Shown here: one piece after another, positions 44,625 to 56,800 of the stretch
Layout of the letters: every line of letters begins with the position of its first letter
Numbering within the stretch: the first letter of the stretch is position 1
NCBI GenBank assembly: GCA_009733575.1
Contig: ML769401.1
Location: 154,730 to 218,729 of the forward strand
Reading direction: 5' to 3'
From: Gymnopus androsaceus JB14
Taxonomy: Eukaryota; Basidiomycota; Agaricomycetes; Agaricales; Omphalotaceae
Length of the DNA: 64,000 bases
The notes under the pieces: model-generated
What the model saw: the letters and a program-made list of their open reading frames with translations, nothing else
Told to the model about the DNA's origin: nothing
Database searches by the model: none
Position numbers and translations under genes: made by a program

Positions 44625-46603
44625 ATGAGGCTACTATTACTGTGTCTCTTGTTGCTAGGCATCCTCTGCAAAACTATCAACATCACCTCTACATCCAATG
44701 CAGATTACTTGCTATCACGTTTCCGACTGGAATATCAAAAATTCTCGGGCTTAGTCCAAGAAGCTCTTGTGGACCCTCCCGATGTGTTCTTACTTGAGAT
44801 GTTAGGGGAAGAGTTGGGTGAATTTCGATCTTTGGTCTCACAAGTGAGGTTTCATATTTTTCACCATTGATTTTTGTTTTTTTATTATTCAATTTTTAGA
44901 ACGAACCTATATTTGAGGGATCAGAACTTTTCACGGTTCGGAGCGGTGTTGAGCACATGCTTCACGATGTTCGCATCTTGCACGACACTATGCTCCAGTC
45001 TTCTCATAATGGACATCCAGAGGTAGTCTCAAAGGAATATTCTGGTGGCCGGGGTCGTCCCAGGATTATCATTAACCGCGACTTTCTAGCCTGGGCATAC
45101 AGGTTCAGATCCACCAGTGGGATAGCTGACTTCCTTGGTGTAAGCCGCACAATAGTTCGCCAGGCTCTTCTTGATTATGATATTGCGCGGCCAGGAGCCA
45201 ATCCATTTCATTCCAAGGTGGGAGAAGATGATTCTCAACCCAATATTCCAGAGTTTGTTCAGGGATCATCTCGAGACCATCTTCCAGAGCTTACCCAAGG
45301 TTCAGCTCAAGATGGTCTTCCTGAATTTGTTCAAGGCTCATCTCGCGACCACGAAATGATTGCAGAGACTGTATTCGAATCCTCCTCTTTTCATGGATAT
45401 CTTTCCAACATCACTGACCAGGAACTTGATACTGCGCTATTGAGGTTTCGCCATGATTTTCCCAGAGCAGGAATTCGCATCCTCGATGGTATGCTCCGCA
45501 GCATTGATCTCATTGTTCCACTTGAGAGGGTTGGACAATCGCTCTTGCGCATTGACCCAGTGGAGAGAATTTTTGACCGTGTTCGCTTGACACGCCAAGG
45601 GTATCGAGTTCCTGGTCCAAATTCACTATGGCACCACGATGGTCAACATGGTGAGCTCGAGTGGATTGCAGTATGATTAGTGCTGATTTTTTTCAGGTCT
45701 CATACGCTGGGCATTGTTATACATGCATTCATTGATGGATATTCTCGATTGATTACCGGAATACGAGCAAGCCCTAACAACCTGGCAACCACTGTATTAA
45801 GTCTGTTCATGGACAGTACGGCAAGGTTTGGGATTCCTTGGCGTGTTAGAGGGGATCACGGTGTTGAGAATGTGCTGGTGGCGGCATTTTATGGAGATGG
45901 CACGAGGTGACGGACGAGGCTCATATATCTGGGGAAGGTAAACGTGATTGTCTTTTGCTGTATTCACTTGCTGATTGTCTCTCTTGATCATAGAAGTGTG
46001 CATAATACCGAATTGAGCGCTTGTGGGCGGATGTCACTATTGGTGTTGGCGCTACATGGCATCAACTATTCACAGACCTCGAGGTTGAACATCGTTTGCA
46101 GGTTAATAATCCAAATCACGTTTGGCTTCTTCAGCATCTCTTTCTTCATACCATCAACTTGCAGTTGGAATTTTGGGCGAATTCCTGGAATTTACATCCC
46201 CTATGTATCCGATCAGGTCCAAACCGAAGACCCGAAGACATGTTTGGGTTTGATATGTTGGTCCATGGCTTGAGAGGTGAATCTTTGGATGAGCATCTCA
46301 CTGATGAAGAGCTCGAGCTCTTTGGAGTAGACTGGGATGCATATGAAGAAGATGCAGTCCTGCGACAGCTGCGTAGCAACTATGCAAATGAGAGCACTAG
46401 CTCTTGGTTGCAAAGGCGAGGACCACCACCTGAACTCAGCCAGGTCATTGTAACAGCCCTTCCGCTATTCTGTCTCAGGAGCAAACAGGCTTTTTGGATG
46501 CAGCTGTTGCAGGGATTTCTAGGAGCAGTAGTACAAGTGACGTAGTTACTCTTTGGACATGTGCTCTAGTTGTTGCTCGAATTCTTCAGCCTGATCACTT
46601 TTA
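44625..46603 (+). CDS. DDE integrase-core (rve-like) protein, probable mobile-element gene
   Basis: Exon 1 starts near 44625; intron 44844-44899. Exon 2 has a GRPRI..DFLAWAYRF..TSGIADFLGVSRTIVRQAL helix-turn-helix, a 13-residue motif (PEFVQGSSRDHL) repeated about three times, and the catalytic block NSLWHHDGQHG (Asp codon 45638-45640). Later come IVIHAFIDGYSRLITGIRAS, RVRGDHGVENVLVAA (second Asp about 45854) and IERLWAD (Glu 46015-46017). Introns occur near 45651-45696, 45937-45994 and 46445-46479; the end is LVVARILQPDHF. The frame slips by one base near 45710, in TTTT at 45887-45890 and near 46008. It resembles the integrase-core family shared by fungi and animals; the element type is unclear. 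Confidence 0.7.
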
Positions 46604-47307
46604 ATTCTTACTTGTTTATTTATAAGCTGTTTGTCTAATAATGATTCATTTTATTGGTATTCTCAGCTGCATAACCTGAAGGAACGTTGTGAAGTCAATC
46701 ACCAGATGTTGGGTCATCCTTTCCATAGGTCCAGTCAAATTAATCAAACGTGCAGTGACATATTTGATTTCAGAAACCTTGGGATTACCATGATCAAGGG
46801 TTACAATGACAGGTTTGTGCTATTCGTCTCAGTAAGCGGTTTGGCTTCCAATCTCTTTCAATTCCTCAGTGCTTGCATCAATTTCCCTCTCTTCTCACAA
46901 AACAAAGTCAACACCTTCAAGTTCTTTCTCAACTCTGTGTGTCTCTGTACCTCCCAATTTGACCAAATGTCCTCAGACTTATCATCCCTCAGGATGATCT
47001 TCATGACAATTCATTCAGCAGACATATCAAGATTCAACAATATTCAATAGCTTCCACAGGAGTCAGTAAAACAGCATGCGCGGGTCTTGCAAGAAAAATC
47101 AAAGTCAAATAATGCAGATAGATTAGACAGGGCTGGGGCCCATAACCTATTGAACGACAGTTAGGTGAAAATATGATGGGATCAAGGTCAAGCAGGGGAT
47201 TTCAGCATGGTAAATGATGTCCTTTCTCGGTATACCTATGGAGTATTTAAGTACAAAAGAATATCAAACAAATACTAGATACGAAGTAATAACTATTTAA
47301 GAATGTA

Positions 47308-48215
47308 ATTATCAAAGCGTAGGTTATTGAATGGCGACCTTGAGCAGCCTTGACTGATAGACAGACGACGATCACTAAAAAACAGTATGAGATCTTTGCA
47401 GTCGTATAGGCAAACTCCTTGCTACTTACCGATAGTTCCTAAAAAATTCCAAACAGCCGCTACGACCTATTGAAGTTGGGAAATTAAGTATTTAGGTCTT
47501 TAAACAATATTGCAATGCCTACGTCCAGAGAAGGCAATACATGGTCAAAAACGATCGCTATACTCGTTATAAGAACCACTACGAGCACAAAGATGAGATC
47601 TGAAAAAATCAATTCGATATACTAGTGGCTGAGAAGCGTTTATCTTAAACTGACAATTTTGCCATGGAGTGGCTTCCCACTGGGAGAAGATATTGACGCC
47701 TGCTAGAATGAGTTGACTAATACCCTGAAAAATCAGGGCATTAATCATTCGGCCACTCGACGGGGAAAAGACACCCCACAAAGGTAACGGAAAGAGTCAC
47801 CACCCAATACCCAACCGTGACGAGCCAGCCGGTGATCCAAGATAATAGCAAACGGTACTGGTGAGGTGCCAACATATATGTCCAGAAATATGTGCCCGAG
47901 AGATGATGGATATTGTGAACTGATTTCGCCCAGAGACAACGCTACGGAAGGGTGAATACTGCAGTCACGACGAAGCTGTTGAAGTGCCATAAGCGACTTC
48001 ACGCAACAAAAAATTCGCGAACAAGACCAACCTCCACAGTATTGTCCGGGGACCTCCGCTTAGTAGACTTGTTTGCAAAGGAGCTACGAGGGCATAGGCT
48101 ACATGGGAAGCGTCGACGAAGGTTATATTTCCGGGTACTAATCGTAGCAGAAGACACCCACGTATAGCGAAGATAGCTAGGATTTTGNNNNNNNNNNNNN
48201 NNNNNNNNNNNNACT
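47308..48215. mobile_element. About 900-bp insertion in copy A, contains a 25-N gap
   Basis: Absent from copy B at 51231. Flanked by a 12-bp direct repeat TTTAAGAATGTA (47296-47307 and 48216-48227). Minus-strand ORFs (ICGVFSPSSGRMINALIF type and others) are broken and unrecognised. The N run 48188-48212 lies next to the right border, so the border itself needs confirmation. Confidence 0.5.
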
Positions 48216-48469
48216 TTTAAGAATGTATCTGGAGATGGAACAGACAATTAATACCAAAATGGTTGTCAAGACGGAACAACAACAACAACTTAGGTGCGAC
48301 AGGCACCTGCTCTTTTCAATGTACTCCAATATAAACATAACTGAGAGCAACATAGGTAAATGCCAGGTCTGACATTCATGGAAAGGTGCATCTGTGAAGG
48401 CCAGATTCAATGGCTGAAAGGAATCAAGTGGAGTAACAATGGCATACCTGGCACTGATCTTAGCACTAT

Positions 48470-48905
48470 TTAGTGAGCCGTCCACGTTTGGAAAGCGGAA
48501 ATGCAGCGAAGTTGATGTGCACAGTCATACGCCCTTATCCCTCTTTGCTCCAAGTCACCAAGAATCTCTTCATCCTCAATTTCAAACAAGCGTAGGGGTG
48601 GGAGATGATGACCGAGCTGCTCCAAAACATATCCGGGAACTGGACATTGCTTTTGTTCAGATACTGGCATAGCTTCCGATGCTATAATGGATTTAAGCTG
48701 TAAAATAATAAGGTCAGAACTGGGGCAAAAGACGAGATAACACTCAATGCGTACCTTATGGTCCTTTAACACCACTGAGTCACTTCCAGGTTCTCGGCCA
48801 TGACCACATCATTATCTGAATCCTTTTGCACCTCAACAGTATTTAGAACCATTGTCCTTGAACCAGAAGTCACTCTTGACTCCAAGACATTGGCGAGCTA
48901 GTGAC
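48470..48905 (-). pseudogene. Copy A of an unrecognised ORF (see 51445-51891)
   Basis: Same sequence as the copy B ORF but with a lost base at the ends of the KDHKVRIECYLVFCPSSDLI block and a disrupted N-terminus (near 48775 and 48900). The central block FCPSSDLIILQLKSIIASEA is intact. Confidence 0.5.
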
Positions 48906-49439
48906 CGCTTTAAGGGCATATTTCGCAGTAGGCAGAAGTGATTTGAGATTGAAAATAATGCCTGCCTGAGATTTAATATATGGCATCTGAATAAAATCGA
49001 TCTAAAAAATACTAGTCGAAGTCAGTTAAAGACTAAATGAAGTTAAGAGAATTCTAGTAAAAGTCAAAAGGTTGTGAAAATGTTAGACAAAGTCAGAAGC
49101 GCACTGGAAATGTCAGAAGTGCACTAAGGAAAGTTAAGTAGACATCATGAGATATAGTCACAGAAGGTTTCAATATCAATCCACAGCGTTGCGCTAGTTA
49201 AAGTAGGAATAACTTCAAATAGGCTCCAGTAGGCAGGGATACAATAAGAACCAACACTTCAAAGTGAGAACTAGGTAGAAATTTCCAGAACACAAAGTAC
49301 ACAAGAGGAGCACAAACACCATCAGTGTACACACACGCAGTAGAATATATGCCCAAAGTACGTCAACAAAGTAAGATCAGTACATTTTTGATCAAGATGT
49401 ACATTAAATGATGAAAATAACGTCATAAAAGCGATGTGA

Positions 49440-49705
49440 GCTTTGGGCAAAATTCCACAATCCTGTCAAGATTGTCAAGCTGCTCCAGAAGAACAACATC
49501 TAGAGTTGTAAGCTGACATGTAACCGGCTGTGTAACGAGACGGCTGAGAATTGTTCTATGATGTCAACATTGATCCTAAAAAACTTGGAGTTAGGAATGA
49601 GGTTTCTCCAAACACCTGCAGCGATTCTACTCCTTGAAAATTCCTCGTCTTTCCGAGGCATAGTATTCAAGTTTCTCCAACATAGGAAATCTGCGGATGG
49701 TGGCA
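49440..49705 (-). pseudogene. F-box/LRR fragment within copy A
   Basis: Corresponds to 52410-52683 (INVDIIEQFSA..SLH, FPMLEKLEYYASEDEEF) with extra frameshifts. It is cut off at the duplication boundary. Confidence 0.7.
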
Positions 49706-50715
49706 ATCTCATCTGCTTTTTTTGCGAAAAGTTAATGGTAACTCAATCTCAACGATTTGCGACATACACACTGTCACTGTAGAGTATTCTTGTTAGTCAA
49801 GCAGCTGAAAAACAAGAAGGCTTTTACGAACTAAACAGCATATGGTAGAATCCCGCCTCTATGCAGTCCAAAGTCAGCACAAGATACAACACACACTGTC
49901 ATGGAGGACCAACGCGAGTCAGCTGTTGTCGAGAGTCATTTCGCTTCGTGTTTTCTCGCCCAGCTGAAGACTCATTAGTCTCCGAAGAGCTTTGCTCGGA
50001 TAGTTGTTGAGGGATTCTTGGTTCTTCAGGCATGGCGGTCACAATTTCGAGTTAAGGCCGCGATATTATATACTTCTGATGGACAATGACGCTAGGAGCG
50101 ATGATACATCCTGGTGGATAATAACACTTAGAGTGATGCTCTGCGCCAAACAGCAGCGCCAACCGAAGAGAAACGCTTAAATGAAGCTAGGAATTATGTT
50201 CGGAGATAAACCTAATCGGAACCCCGGTATTCGGAAATTTGCATTGGGCAAGAGAGAGGCTGGCTAGCTAAATGCCCCTGAATTACATACAGGCGGCGTT
50301 GGAGAAAAGGAAGAAAATAAGCGCCCAGCTTCGCCGCGTCTTGAGTGCTTGATCATGATGAGCGCGTCCCAAAGTCATCATGTGTTAAACGTTAACGCCG
50401 GCTTCGGGGCAAACTCTCAGCGAATAAATACAGTGGAACTTGCCTGGAACCGCCATCGCCTCTTGCTTTCGTCAAATAATGTCTCCAGCCAAAGCCAAGA
50501 TTCTCGAGGAAGATGTTGAGGGCCCCATGGAACCTCGCCCGGGTCCGAGGCCTTATGATTCCGGCCTAAATGACGCTATTTCGGACCAGGATCGTCACGT
50601 GAAGCGTAAAAAAATCCCAAAAAATTCCAAAAGCATCTCCCGACAGTTCTACGTAGATATACATGTCTAAACGGTCTCGTTCTGTGGTTTCATGGCCGGG
50701 ATAATAATTTTGAGC
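49706..50715. other. Spacer between duplication copies, possible small ORF 50479-50670
   Basis: A 63-codon plus-strand ORF starts MSPAKAKILEEDVEGPMEPR and is hydrophilic; there is no recognised family and it may be the first exon of a lost gene. The rest has no supported feature. Confidence 0.25.
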
Positions 50716-52683
50716 TCAGTAAGCAGTTCCAGAGCAGATGGCTTCGCAATCTCCTCCAATTCCCCAGTGTTCACATCAATTTCCCTTTCTGCTCACAAAA
50801 CAAAGTCCAAGACCTTCTTCTTTCTCAACTCTGCATGTCTCTGTACCTCCCAATTTGACCAAATATCCTCAGAATGATCATCCCTCAGGATGATCTTCAT
50901 GACAATTCAATTCAGCAGACATATCAAGATTCCAACAATATTCAATAGCTTCCACAGGTGACAGGAGTCGGTAATACGGCATGGGCGGATTCTTGCAAGA
51001 AAAATCGAAGTCAAGTTGAATGCAGATAGATTAGGCAGGGCCGGGACGCATAACCTGTTGAACGACAGTTAGGTGAAAATATGATGGGATCAAGGTCAAA
51101 ACGAGGGATTTCAGCACGGTAAACGATTGTCCTTTCAAGTTCTCGGTATACCTATTGTATACCTATGGAGTATTTAAGTACAAAGGAATATCAAACAAAT
51201 AACTAGAGTAACGAAGTAGTAGCTATTCAAGAATTTATCTGGAGATGGAACAGATAATTAATACGAAAACGGTAGGTGCAACGGGCACTTGCTCCTTCAA
51301 CATTCTCCAATGTAAAAATAACTGAGCAGCATAAGTAAATGCCAGGTCTGAAATTCATGAAAAGGTGCATCTGTGAAGGCCAGATTCAATGGCTGAAAGG
51401 CATCAAGTGGAGTAACAATGGCATACCTGGCACTGATCTTAGCACTATTTAGTGGGCCCATCTGTTTTCATCGCGTCGGAAAGCAGAAATGCACAGTCAT
51501 GCACCCTTATCCCTCTTTGCTCCAGGTCACCAAGAATCTCTTCATCCTCAAGTTCAACAAGCGTAGGGGTGGGAGATGATGACCGAGCTGCTCCAAAAAC
51601 ATATCCGGGAACTGGACATTGCTTTTGTTCAGATACTGGCATAGCTTCCGATGCTATAATGGATTTAAGCTGTAAAATAATAAGGTCAGAACTGGGGCAA
51701 AAGACGAGATAACACTCAATGCGTACCTTATGGTCTTTAACACCACTAGTCACTTCCAGGTTCTCGGCCATGACCACATCATTATCTGAATCCTTTTGCA
51801 CCTCAACAGTATTTAGAACCATTGTCCTTGAACCAGAAGTCACTCTTGACTCCAAGACATTGGCGAAAGCTAGTGACCGCTTTAAGGGCATATTTCGCAG
51901 TAGGCAGAAGTGATTTGAGATTGAAAATAATGCCTTGCTCTGAGGATTTATAAATCATAGCATCTGAATACAAATCGACTCAAAAAATACTAGTCGAAGT
52001 CAGTTAAAGACTAAATGAAGTTAAGAGAATTCTAGTAAAAGTCAAAAGGTTGTGAAAATGTTAGACAAAGTCAGAAGCGCACTGGAAAATGTCAGAAGTG
52101 CACTAAGGAAAGTTAAGTAGACATCAATGAGATATAGTCACAGAAGGTGTCAATATCAATCCACAGTTGTACCTAGTTAAAAGTAGGAATAACTTCAAAT
52201 AGGCTCCAGTAGGGCAGGGATACAAGTAAGAACCAACACTTCAAAGTGAGAACTAAGTAGAAATTTCCAGACACAAAGTACACAAGAGGAGCACAAACAC
52301 CATCATGTACACACACGCAGTAGAAATATATGCCCAAAGTACGTCAACAAAGTAAGATCAGTACATTTTGATCAAGATGTACATTAAATGATGAAAAATA
52401 ACGTCATAAAAGCGATGTGAGCTTTGGGCAAAATTCCACAATCCTGTCAAGATTGTCAAGCTGCTCCAGAAGAACAACATCTAGAGTTGTAAGCTGATGT
52501 AACGGCTGGTGTAACGAGATGGCTGAGAATTGTTCTATGATGTCAACATTGATCCTAAAAGACTTGAGTTTAGGAGATGAAGTTTCTCCAAACACCTGCA
52601 GCGATTCTACTCCTTGAAATTCCTCGTCTTCCGAGGCATAGTATTCAAGTTTCTCCAACATAGGAAATCTGCGGATGGTGGCA
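50716..52683. repeat. Segmental duplication, copy B (source copy)
   Basis: Counterpart of 46829-49705, lacking the 900-bp insertion and contiguous at its right end with the longer F-box gene at 52404-53469. Confidence 0.85.
51445..51891 (-). CDS. Unrecognised 148-residue ORF, duplicated at 48470
   Basis: MPLKRSLAFANVLESRVTSG start, short acidic stretch (KDSDNDVVMAENLEV), KDHKVRIECYLVFCPSSDLI core and a C-terminal acidic block (ELEDEEILGDLEQRG). A GTATGC donor just beyond the stop suggests a further exon is possible. No domain recognised. Duplicated with the surrounding segment. Confidence 0.35.
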   Translation of the reverse strand: MPLKRSLAFANVLESRVTSGSRTMVLNTVEVQKDSDNDVVMAENLEVTSGVKDHKVRIECYLVFCPSSDLIILQLKSIIASEAMPVSEQKQCPVPGYVFGAARSSSPTPTLVELEDEEILGDLEQRGIRVHDCAFLLSDAMKTDGPTK

Positions 52684-53469
52684 TTAGGCAAGAAGAACAT
52701 CCCGCAAGAAAGGGGTGAATGCAGTGTTAGATACTGCAAACGATGAACATGTTGTCCAATGAGCAACAGTGCAGGAAGGGATAACAATCCATCCTCGTTG
52801 TCCCCCACTGCTTTAATTATTAGCCTAAGCGAAGAAGAACCAGACCGTTCCATGTAAAGCTTGACCATAGCGAGGAACCCTTGCGATTCTGCTGATCTCT
52901 CAACGTCGAGGACCAACGACACTCGCGACCAAATGGCAGAGCATGAAAGTGCAATTCCGCGCCACCGGAAACATACACTGCTTAGCACCAAGGCAGGTAT
53001 GGCTGTTAGACCGTCTCCTCTGTTCAGCCATCGCAGAGAGTGTTTCTTCGAGTGGCGGCGTTCTCGCAGCAAATTATTTCGAGAGACGTAATTGAAGATA
53101 GACATGATGATCTCATTGGGGAGCTGTTGAACTAGGAGATGGGCAGAGAAGACATCGAAGTTTCGACCTGTACTCCTTTACCTGTCCCTGCCGGAATAGA
53201 AGAGCTTCAACTTGGAGCTGCAGGCGCGATGAAAGAGACCGGATCTGTAGCTCCAGGCGAGTAATTTCCGATGTATAACCCTCGTAATCCTTGTCGAGGA
53301 GCGAAAGCGTTTCCTTTATCTCTGCACAAGACGTAGGATCATACTCGGAGCGAAATCTGTCCTTCATGACCTCCGCCTCTAGATCTAAGCGTGGACTGAA
53401 GTTACTAGTGCCACAAGTTGGGCAATTCGAGTCTGCCAGTGGGTCCATTTTAGGGGTATTCATTGACAA
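52404..53469 (-). pseudogene. F-box/LRR gene, frameshifted and truncated
   Basis: Starts MSMNTPKMDPLADSNCPTCG, coiled-coil with duplicated RLQLQVEAL segments, frame break near 53110 just before the F-box (LPNEIIMSIFNYVSRNNLLR), then AIPALVLSSVCFRWRGIALS and LRRs until a stop at 52404 (IVEFCPKLTSLL). The C-terminal half present in the 21721 paralog is missing. Confidence 0.75.
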
Positions 53470-53813
53470 CGGTTGAAGTCCCCTGAAACTAGAGTATAAG
53501 CTGCTAAATATTTCTCTGAAGGCAATAATATTGGGAATGGAATGGGAAGCTGCGAGGCTTCATACTCACTCTTGTATCGGACACTGAGTTATGGTATGGA
53601 AGAGAAAGCAAGACGCTTCGGCTCACGTAATGTCCCACATCGGAGACTTAGACGCTACAGTACTTATAATCCAGTCACTAGTAGGCTATCGTATTCTAAA
53701 AGATTAGATATTGGGATATTGGTACATGTTCAAGGAAAAAAAATTGCATCTAGTGTACAACTTGAAAAAATACAAAATGCAAAAGCAAGGAAACGAAAAC
53801 CAGCCGCGTAAAA
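53470..53813. other. Intergenic, about 340 bp
   Basis: Between the F-box copy and the exportin-1 3' end; no supported gene. Confidence 0.5.
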
Positions 53814-56800
53814 TTATGACACCTCTTCGTCTGCCGAAAACTCCTTCATCTGCACCAAAAAGTCCTTCAATCCCGCCTTGAATCGATTAACATCATCATA
53901 ATTCTCATTCATCCCTGATACCAGCGTTTGGATGTGGGAGCTTTAAAAAAACATCCAATAAGTACAAGACCTTGATCAAGAAAAAAAACCTTACGCATGA
54001 ACATGAGGAAAAGCACCGCTCAACAGCTTCGCACAATATCCCTGGAAAAAGTCCCCACTCGACATGCTCGGATCCGCACTAGGATCCAACACCGACGTCG
54101 GCACTCCGCCTTGGTTAACAATCTTGAACATCCGCGAAAGCACCGAAGCTTGCAGAGAAAATCCACTCTTGTGTTCCGAGTCGGTCATGACGTAGAATAC
54201 CTCTTGTACGATGGTTAGGAAGTATTGTTGGTAGAAGGCTTGAGCGACTTGGGGAGAGGAGGAGGAGAATGCGTCGAGTATTTCTAGGCACACTGCACAA
54301 GGTGGATAAATATCACTGGAATGACTGGACGAACGTAGATAACCTACTATGCAGTCCAGTGTCGCCTAGATCCCGAGCAGAGTGCTTGACGGCCCACAAG
54401 ATGCTATCCATAACCAACTTGAAGCCCTCTGGCGGAATACTCAGTAACGCTGGAACCAAATAATCAGTTCTACTTGGAGGTAGGAACACACTACATGCTT
54501 ACCTGGGAAGCAGCTAAGGATGATCATACGAAGGAGACGGAAAAAGTACAGCCGATGATCAGGATACTCAGTCAAATCCTGCGTGATCATCTCGAGGGTC
54601 GGCTCGAGAACCGCATTCAATATCGGTAGTACTTGCGGGGTGATTAAAGACTGTTTACAGTTCTGGACTCAGCATACAGTTCACCAAATAAATAAATAAA
54701 TAAACTTACACCAAGAGATTTGACAACTTCGCTCATAAGATTCAACACCTCTGCATCCCTGGAGGGGGCGATATTACGCTGATAATCCCCCAGTACAGCA
54801 TCCAGCAGCGGAGGAATAAAGTTATCGTTCACAGTCTCGATTTGAACAACGGAAGAAATATAAGTCTGCAACAACTTGAGGATATCCTTCTTCACCGCTC
54901 GAAGCTGTCGAACTTTCGGTGTCTTGCTCATTAAGATGCCTTTGGGTAAACATTGTTAGGATATCGATGATCGAATATAGGCGGAATAGTACATACCCTC
55001 CTTGGCGATGATCTCGCTGATCATTCCACTAATGGCTTTATACAAGCCTAGCATGTCCGTGAATATCCTGGCGATTTGCGGCGTGTAGGCTTCGCCGCCA
55101 ATCGAGGTGCATGCAGATACGTTGGTTTTCAGGACGTTCGAAAGTAACTTGACGCTTTCTGGGTTTTGTAAAAGCATAGGATTCACTGAGGCTTGCATCA
55201 TTAAAGCATCCCACTAATTTAAAAAAAAATCAATGTGAGATTTATGGAAGGAAGGACACTACTTACTGCATTGTTGGGCATATCCATAAGAGCAGCAATC
55301 AGTTTCTCTTGCTGCGCTTTGTTCACAGCTTCGGCGATGATAACGCCTGTAGCTTCATAAAACGTTTGCACCTATCAGATCGACGTCCAGTCAGCTGCGT
55401 CGTCTAATCGCGACCAGGTATTGACCTTACCTGCTGAGGTGACAAATCGACTGTAATCCGGTTTACCGTTCTCAGAATCTCATCTATGAAGGGTTCCTTC
55501 TCATCCGACTGGCGCATGACAAACTGTCGCCCGCACTGTTGAGCAATCTTCATATAAGTATCGCAGGCCATGTCCTGAACACCTAGAGGTGGATAAGACT
55601 GCATTCAGAACGTCGAAACAGAAGAAAAATTACCTTCGTGACTAAATGAAGGGAAAGCGATCAGTCAAGTCCAATCATAGAAACTCATAAACACAGACGT
55701 TTCGTGCATAAATTCGAATAACTTATTAGCGACAGTCTTGAGGAAACGCCAATGCGCCTTTAGGAACCGAGGATACTGCCCGACAATGTACATGATATTG
55801 GAGGCAATAATCGCCTTGTTGTCCTTGACCGCGCTTCTGTTCCACGAGTCCAAGTAGTTCTCGGATTACTAGGACGAGGAATCGCTTCTCCATTTCTTCA
55901 TCTAAAACACGAAAATCAGTCCATAGAGCGAGAAAAGAATAAATCACCTTACCCATCGCTCCGGAAATGCTCCCAATGGCCCAACAAAGCGTGTTCAAGT
56001 TCTGCCAGCTCCATTCAGCGCCATCAATCTGGGCCTCCATCTTCTCTGTGAGGATCGTCTCCATATCGGCAACGTCGAGGTGTGTGAGGTATAGCATCAA
56101 TTCGCGCATCATCTTGTACAAAGCAATCGAGTCGACTTCTTGTAAATGTTCGCGGACCACTTCGCCTTCTTCGTTTTCAACGACAAGGACCTAGTCGAAA
56201 ATCAGCAAATGCTTTCAAAAGTGAGATTATAAGGCGAGATGTACCTCTTCTGGTTTAACCATTTTCCCTACCCCCACGAGCCTCAAGTTCGTCAAGACAT
56301 CCTTGTAAATGTCCTTCCGCAGCTTCAGTGTACTGAAATCCGCGCCGAGTGGGACTCGAGACACTTCCTCGTACAATCCCACTAGCAACACCAGCCAATA
56401 TTCGAGACAAATCTTGAAGACTTCCCGTTCCTCGACTTGTGATATCTTGATCAAGTAAAAGTGAGCGTTCAACAGAGCTTCGCGATCCACATCTAGGATG
56501 AAGATTAGATGAAAAGGATTTAAAAAGGACTACCAAAGATGACCTACCTCCTTCCATGATCTGAAGATGTTTTGAGAAAAAGTTTGCCAAAAACATGGCC
56601 AAGGCTACAACCATCTCCTGTCCGGCGTCGGAGGCGTTAGCGTACGCCAGGGCGATATCAGTGCTTGGTGGAATGAGTTTGTTGACGGTGGTCATGACAC
56701 TGGTGAAGAACATTTTGAAAGGAGCGTCATACACGGCGACATCCGAACGAGGAAGGTTGGCAATTTCCGCGGCACATCTGAGAGTAATGTTGCGGTATTC

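Larger units (their letters stand above)
46829..49705. repeat. Segmental duplication, copy A
   Basis: Near-identical in order to 50716-52683: GCTCACAAAACAAAGTC, TGTCTCTGTACCTCCCAATT, CATCCCTCAGGATGATCTTC, GAACGACAGTTAGGTG, then (after an insertion) ATGTATCTGGAGATGGAACA, the minus-strand ORF and the F-box 3' part. It differs from copy B by scattered substitutions and single-base indels, and ends abruptly at TGGTGGCA inside the F-box gene, showing that copy B (contiguous with the F-box gene) is the source. Confidence 0.85.
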
